A DNA stretch of 64,000 nt from Tritrichomonas musculus (taxonomy: Eukaryota > Parabasalia > Tritrichomonadida > Tritrichomonadidae). A model generated the notes under the pieces. The model saw nothing but the letters and a program-made list of their open reading frames with translations. It had not been told where the DNA came from and made no database searches. Position numbers and translations under genes: made by a program. Shown here piece by piece: positions 61,801 through 64,000 of this stretch. The stretch is from the NCBI GenBank assembly GCA_039105265.1, contig JAPFFF010000063.1, forward strand, positions 682,001-746,000, written 5' to 3'. The stretch's first letter is position 1. Each line of letters opens with the position of its first letter.

Positions 61801-62502
61801 ATTACATAAATCGCTGAACGAATATTTTGCAAAACTTGTGATTTTATACTCAATTGATTCATGTTTTATTGTGCTTGGAATAAAGATCTCACTTTCATCT
61901 TTTTTATTGATTGAAAACAATTGAGCGGTTTTGTCATTTTCATTCAAAATAAATGAAAAACCGTTTATATCGGTTTTTTTCTTAGTGATTGAATTAATGT
62001 CTTCAGAAATGCCAGTTTTAAGTGAATACATCAAAATGTTATTGCTCTCATATATTTTGGGATTGAATCCAACCGCTTCGTTATTGAATATAATTTCAAT
62101 ACCTTGTTTGAAATTGTTTTTAAGTTTTTCCAAGTCTGCTTTTTTTGAACGAATTTGAAATCTATTATCAATGTTTTTCATTAATGGGTGGATATTTGTA
62201 TGCGATGAATTGTTCATGAATAGTTGAATAAGATTTTTCATTATATCAAATTCTTCGCTTAATTGAATATACTCGCAAAGACGTTTATCATAAAAAAATT
62301 CTGGAATTTCTCCTTTAATCCAATAGTCGATGAACGATTGGAATGTTTGCTCATCGACATATGATTTAACTTCGTACTGATGAGTCGTTATTAATGATTG
62401 GTAGATGTCGTCTTTAATGTCTCTTAGCGTGTTAAAATCAGAAGGAATCAAAAATTCTCTTGTATTTAAAATTAATTTATACGAAGAACAATTTTCTTCC
62501 AT
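58861..62502 (-). CDS. Large BspA-like LRR_5 protein with BTB-like N-terminus
   Basis: 1213 aa. Residues ~8-110 (YKLILNTREFLIPSD ... IYQSLITTHQYEVKSYVDEQ ... LCEYIQLSEEFDI) resemble a BTB/POZ-like N-terminal domain common in trichomonad LRR proteins. Residues ~215-1200 are LRR_5 repeats of ~23 residues (IPSSVVEIQTYAFANCFAL and similar). Three longer cassettes share WC...KISPKNKNxxFYEDKYL, IGKSDxKSDxFDILYFARRD and IEEAIIPSFIRIISPxAFN. No signal peptide or membrane helix is visible, so it is likely intracellular. BspA-type proteins are often adhesive surface proteins; this one need not be. All-beta solenoid scaffolds like this usually bind other proteins. Confidence 0.88.
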   Translation of the reverse strand: MEENCSSYKLILNTREFLIPSDFNTLRDIKDDIYQSLITTHQYEVKSYVDEQTFQSFIDYWIKGEIPEFFYDKRLCEYIQLSEEFDIMKNLIQLFMNNSSHTNIHPLMKNIDNRFQIRSKKADLEKLKNNFKQGIEIIFNNEAVGFNPKIYESNNILMYSLKTGISEDINSITKKKTDINGFSFILNENDKTAQLFSINKKDESEIFIPSTIKHESIEYKITSFAKYSFSDLCNLKSLKFDENLTIEKFDADIGCDNLEEVSIPDNVFEFSDAWCAQTVKLTKVKISPKNKNLIFYEDKYLIGKSDRKSDIFDILYFARRDIEKAIIPPFIRIISPFAFNFCKNLKKVEFSGDSNLQIISHDAFTHSSLRSIYIPKHVKKISYYAFNECPLVDLTFSEDSELEIIDDSSFRRTKLKSISIPANVKIIGNSAFYLCELFNKVEFSENSKLKIIGAESFGYTVLNNILIPRSVVAIGDSSFEGCSHLNKVVIQKDSQLLMIGEKAFQQSQIRSILIPRKVIVIGKESFSTCANMKHVDFEENSQLKNIDDNAFLNNNLDGISIPSSVVRIGECVFAYSNFFNNVQFQKDSELRIIDKLAFTSTQINKIYIPSHVVRICEKSFDCCKMLKCVEFDENSELEVIEESAFNETSIETLTIPSNVNQIQKNAFSKCKYFTKLDLSNDLQIKSIPFLFSHSSITCISIPDNLVEFGENWCISTPNLVEVKISQNNKNFKYYEDKYLIGKSDIKSETFDVLYFVRRDIEEAIVPSFIKFISSSAFNSCDNLNKVDFMEDSQLQIIGDSAFFDIKIKTIKIPQHVKEIGKSAFGYCDKLEKIEFSENSELKIIKENSFGYTALTKIVIPSSVVEIQTYAFANCFALTEVEFAKNSEIKCINNDVFIESPIKIFSFPENLVELKENWCVESSNLMEIKISPKNKNFVFYEDKYLLGKSDLKSDVFDILYFARRDIEEAIIPSFIRIISPCAFNCCRDLQKVEFSDDSQLQIIKQNAFSDTSLESIYIPQSVIEISGNIFENTPIMKIEFAPNSMLKTIGEYSFYDTRIESISIPSNVTKICANAFNYSDLSCVIFEENSKLELIDSFAFSNSAIVRISIPKSVIKIDESSFEYCENLKDLDLTECSNLVFIGYNAFNCTQIRSIFIPSSVTYIDKNAFISCNNLQIIEIGEESKLKLFNYTNIQSNGIIMVPSGLISILFNDI
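59560..61760 (-). repeat. Three homologous cassettes within the LRR_5 gene
   Basis: Blocks near 59573-59760, 60200-60370 and 61510-61690 encode the same ~90-residue cassette containing FYEDKYL and RRDIE. Their DNA remains clearly alike (for instance TCAATGTCACGACGT in all, varying in a few bases), so they arose by internal duplication. Confidence 0.85.
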
Positions 62503-63631
62503 TTTTTAAAATGGTGAAATTTTCTATTGATTTGACCTTTATGAGATATGTCAGCTAAGAGGTATTCACGAAGAAAACTAGCCTAGCAATTTAATTCTAA
62601 CTTATTTATTTTATTTTTAAAATATGTAATTAAGATAAATTACAAATTTTATATGATTCCATGTGTTTATTTTCAAGATATTGCTTAAGCATTTTTTTGT
62701 GAGAAAAAAAAACTATTTTCAATATATTTTGATATTTATTTGGAATTTTAAATGAAAGATTTTCTATAAAACAATATAAAATATCTCAATATATATATAT
62801 ATTGACATTAAATAATTATAAATTAAAACATATATCGATTAATAATATTTTAAATAAAAAATTATTTAGATATTAACTTATTTTTATTTCAAAAAAAAAA
62901 ATATTTATTTAAAAATATTAGTTTTTCACAAAATTTGTGATCACTTTTGTGAAATCCTTTGAAAAAAAGCTAATTTTGATTTATTTGTTAGAAAAAATGA
63001 ATATTAATAGAATTATTTAAATGTTTAGCAAATTATTTGATTCAAATTATCGGCATTTTCTATTATATATATATATATGTATTTAGAAATATATATTTTA
63101 TCCAATATCTGTAAAATTTCAATTTATTATTTTTTTTTGTTGTTTGATTTTTGAACATTTTGACGTTTTGCACCCAAAAAAAACATCGATATTGTTGGAA
63201 ACCAATTTTCTCAAAATTAAACACATAAATTTCTTATTGATCGCAATTTATGTTAAGATGAATCGCAATAATTAATATATTAAAAATAAAAGCAAAAAGC
63301 TAGGCTGGAAAAAAAAATTGGGTTGGATTTTTATTAATTCTTTTGTTTTTTTTTGTTAAATCCTTTGCTTTTTTAAATATCGAATTTATTAAAATGAGAT
63401 ATAAAGCCAACTCAATATTTAATTCTTTATATATTTATTAAAATTTTTAAGAATTTTTAATCCTTATTAAAAAAAAGTCTAATAATTCTAATATATCTGA
63501 AAAAATAAAATTCTTATATTTTAACAATGCAATGCTTGCCAAAGATAATATAGAGCAATTATATGTTTTTTTTATAAATTAGAATATTTATACTCTAATA
63601 GTCATTGAATTAATGCATTTCTAAAATCCAA
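62503..63631. other. Intergenic, no gene seen
   Basis: A/T-rich with ATATAT runs. On the minus strand TTTCACCATTTT lies 16 nt upstream of the LRR_5 ATG, near the initiator consensus but not exact. No other feature. Confidence 0.45.
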
Positions 63632-63657
63632 AAAGACGTTAAGTCACTTAACATGAA
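63632..63657. repeat. 26-bp block shared with 18031-18056
   Basis: AAAGACGTTAAGTCACTTAA and the following CATGAA are identical at both sites, in the same orientation, inside otherwise unrelated DNA. The core GTTAAGTCACTTAAC is a perfect odd palindrome. Confidence 0.8.
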
Positions 63658-63731
63658 TACCTCTGTCAGCTATTTATTTACAAGAGTATTTATTATATCA
63701 AATACTTTAAATCTATACATTAATATAATTA

Positions 63732-63757
63732 TTTAACGTCCCTTCGGGTCCGTTAAA
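63732..63757. repeat. Short GC-containing stem-loop
   Basis: TTTAACG pairs with CGTTAAA around CCCTTCGGG, a compact hairpin standing out in A/T-rich DNA. Confidence 0.55.
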
Positions 63758-63840
63758 ACATCCCTCCATTTATCGGCCAGAAACGACTTTTTGAAAAGAT
63801 ATAATGTCATCGAACTTTTTGAGAGCTTACTTGTCCGGCC

Positions 63841-63952
63841 AGATAATTCAATAGGTATTTGTCCGACCAAGAAATTGAGAGGTAATTTAGCCATTTAAGA
63901 AATTGAATAGATATCTGTCCGACCAAGAAATTGAATAGATATCTGTTCTTTA
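63841..63952. repeat. About four tandem ~28-bp units
   Basis: Units resemble AGAAATTGAATAGATATCTG followed by TCCGACCA, with diverged first copies. They lie at the window edge near GGTCAATGAACTTTTTGA-type words; probably part of a larger repeat continuing beyond the window. Confidence 0.6.
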
Positions 63953-64000
63953 AACTTTTTGAGTACCTATTAGGTCAATGAACTTTTTGACAGCAAAGCT

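Noticed and set aside
1-64000. Spliceosomal introns of trichomonad type (GTATGT ... ACTAACACACAG)
   Set aside because: I did not see the 3' consensus in either orientation, and all recognised genes are single frames. A pattern search would settle it.

Overview
The window is A+T-rich, essentially intron-free eukaryotic DNA with long intergenic stretches full of terminal-inverted-repeat (TIR) elements. The gene set points to a parabasalid (trichomonad) protist, most likely Tritrichomonas or a close relative. The grounds are BspA-like LRR_5 proteins, an ankyrin/DUF3447-type plus LRR_5 protein, a kinase fused to many Sel1 repeats, single-exon genes, and two genes with a good match to the trichomonad initiator (TCAYTW) just upstream of the ATG. 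The taxonomic call is inference; no rRNA or tRNA gene was recognised.

Layout. 1-11.7 kb is a housekeeping block: the N-terminal part of a protein O-mannosyltransferase, an MST/Hippo-like kinase, a chromo-barrel protein, a TKL kinase, the oligosaccharyltransferase catalytic subunit STT3, a CAMK-like kinase and a Rab-like GTPase. 11.7-18.6 kb has no intact gene: it holds GC-rich palindromes, two decayed transposase-like remnants and a 478-bp TIR element. 18.6-20.8 kb encodes a right-handed beta-helix protein with two C-terminal RING fingers. 20.8-31.4 kb is a transposon graveyard with nested TIR elements and a broken DDE-type transposase gene. 31.5-41.7 kb is again gene-rich: a ubiquitin-like-domain protein, COMMD4, a VPS41-like protein, a 972-aa Ser-rich/acidic disordered protein and a second beta-helix/double-RING protein. 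41.8-50.6 kb mixes TIR elements with an ankyrin/LRR_5 protein and fragments of a kinase, a Mutator-type transposase and a DUF3883 (NOV-like) protein. 50.7-62.5 kb holds a kinase-Sel1 protein, a large 25-bp minisatellite interleaved with ankyrin-repeat fragments, an Ariadne-like protein that lacks RING2, and a 1213-aa LRR_5 protein. 62.5-64 kb is intergenic.

Themes. (1) Protein glycosylation: STT3 and PMT. (2) Signalling: five protein kinases, one of them only a fragment (46520-46837). (3) Ubiquitin: two beta-helix/double-RING proteins, a RING1-IBR protein and a UBL protein. (4) Endosome/lysosome traffic: COMMD4 and the VPS41-like gene are divergently arranged about 216 bp apart, and a Rab lies elsewhere. 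(5) Recent and ancient transposition. Most TIR elements have exact 8-bp flanking duplications, one has 9 bp, and several have TA/TTAA-type ends. Two 478-bp copies are nearly identical, which suggests recent movement.

The most unusual items are the beta-helix/double-RING pair, the Ariadne-type protein without its catalytic RING2, and the minisatellite with a 200-bp higher-order period that separates ankyrin units. All coordinates were read by eye; domain names rest on motif recognition, not on a search.
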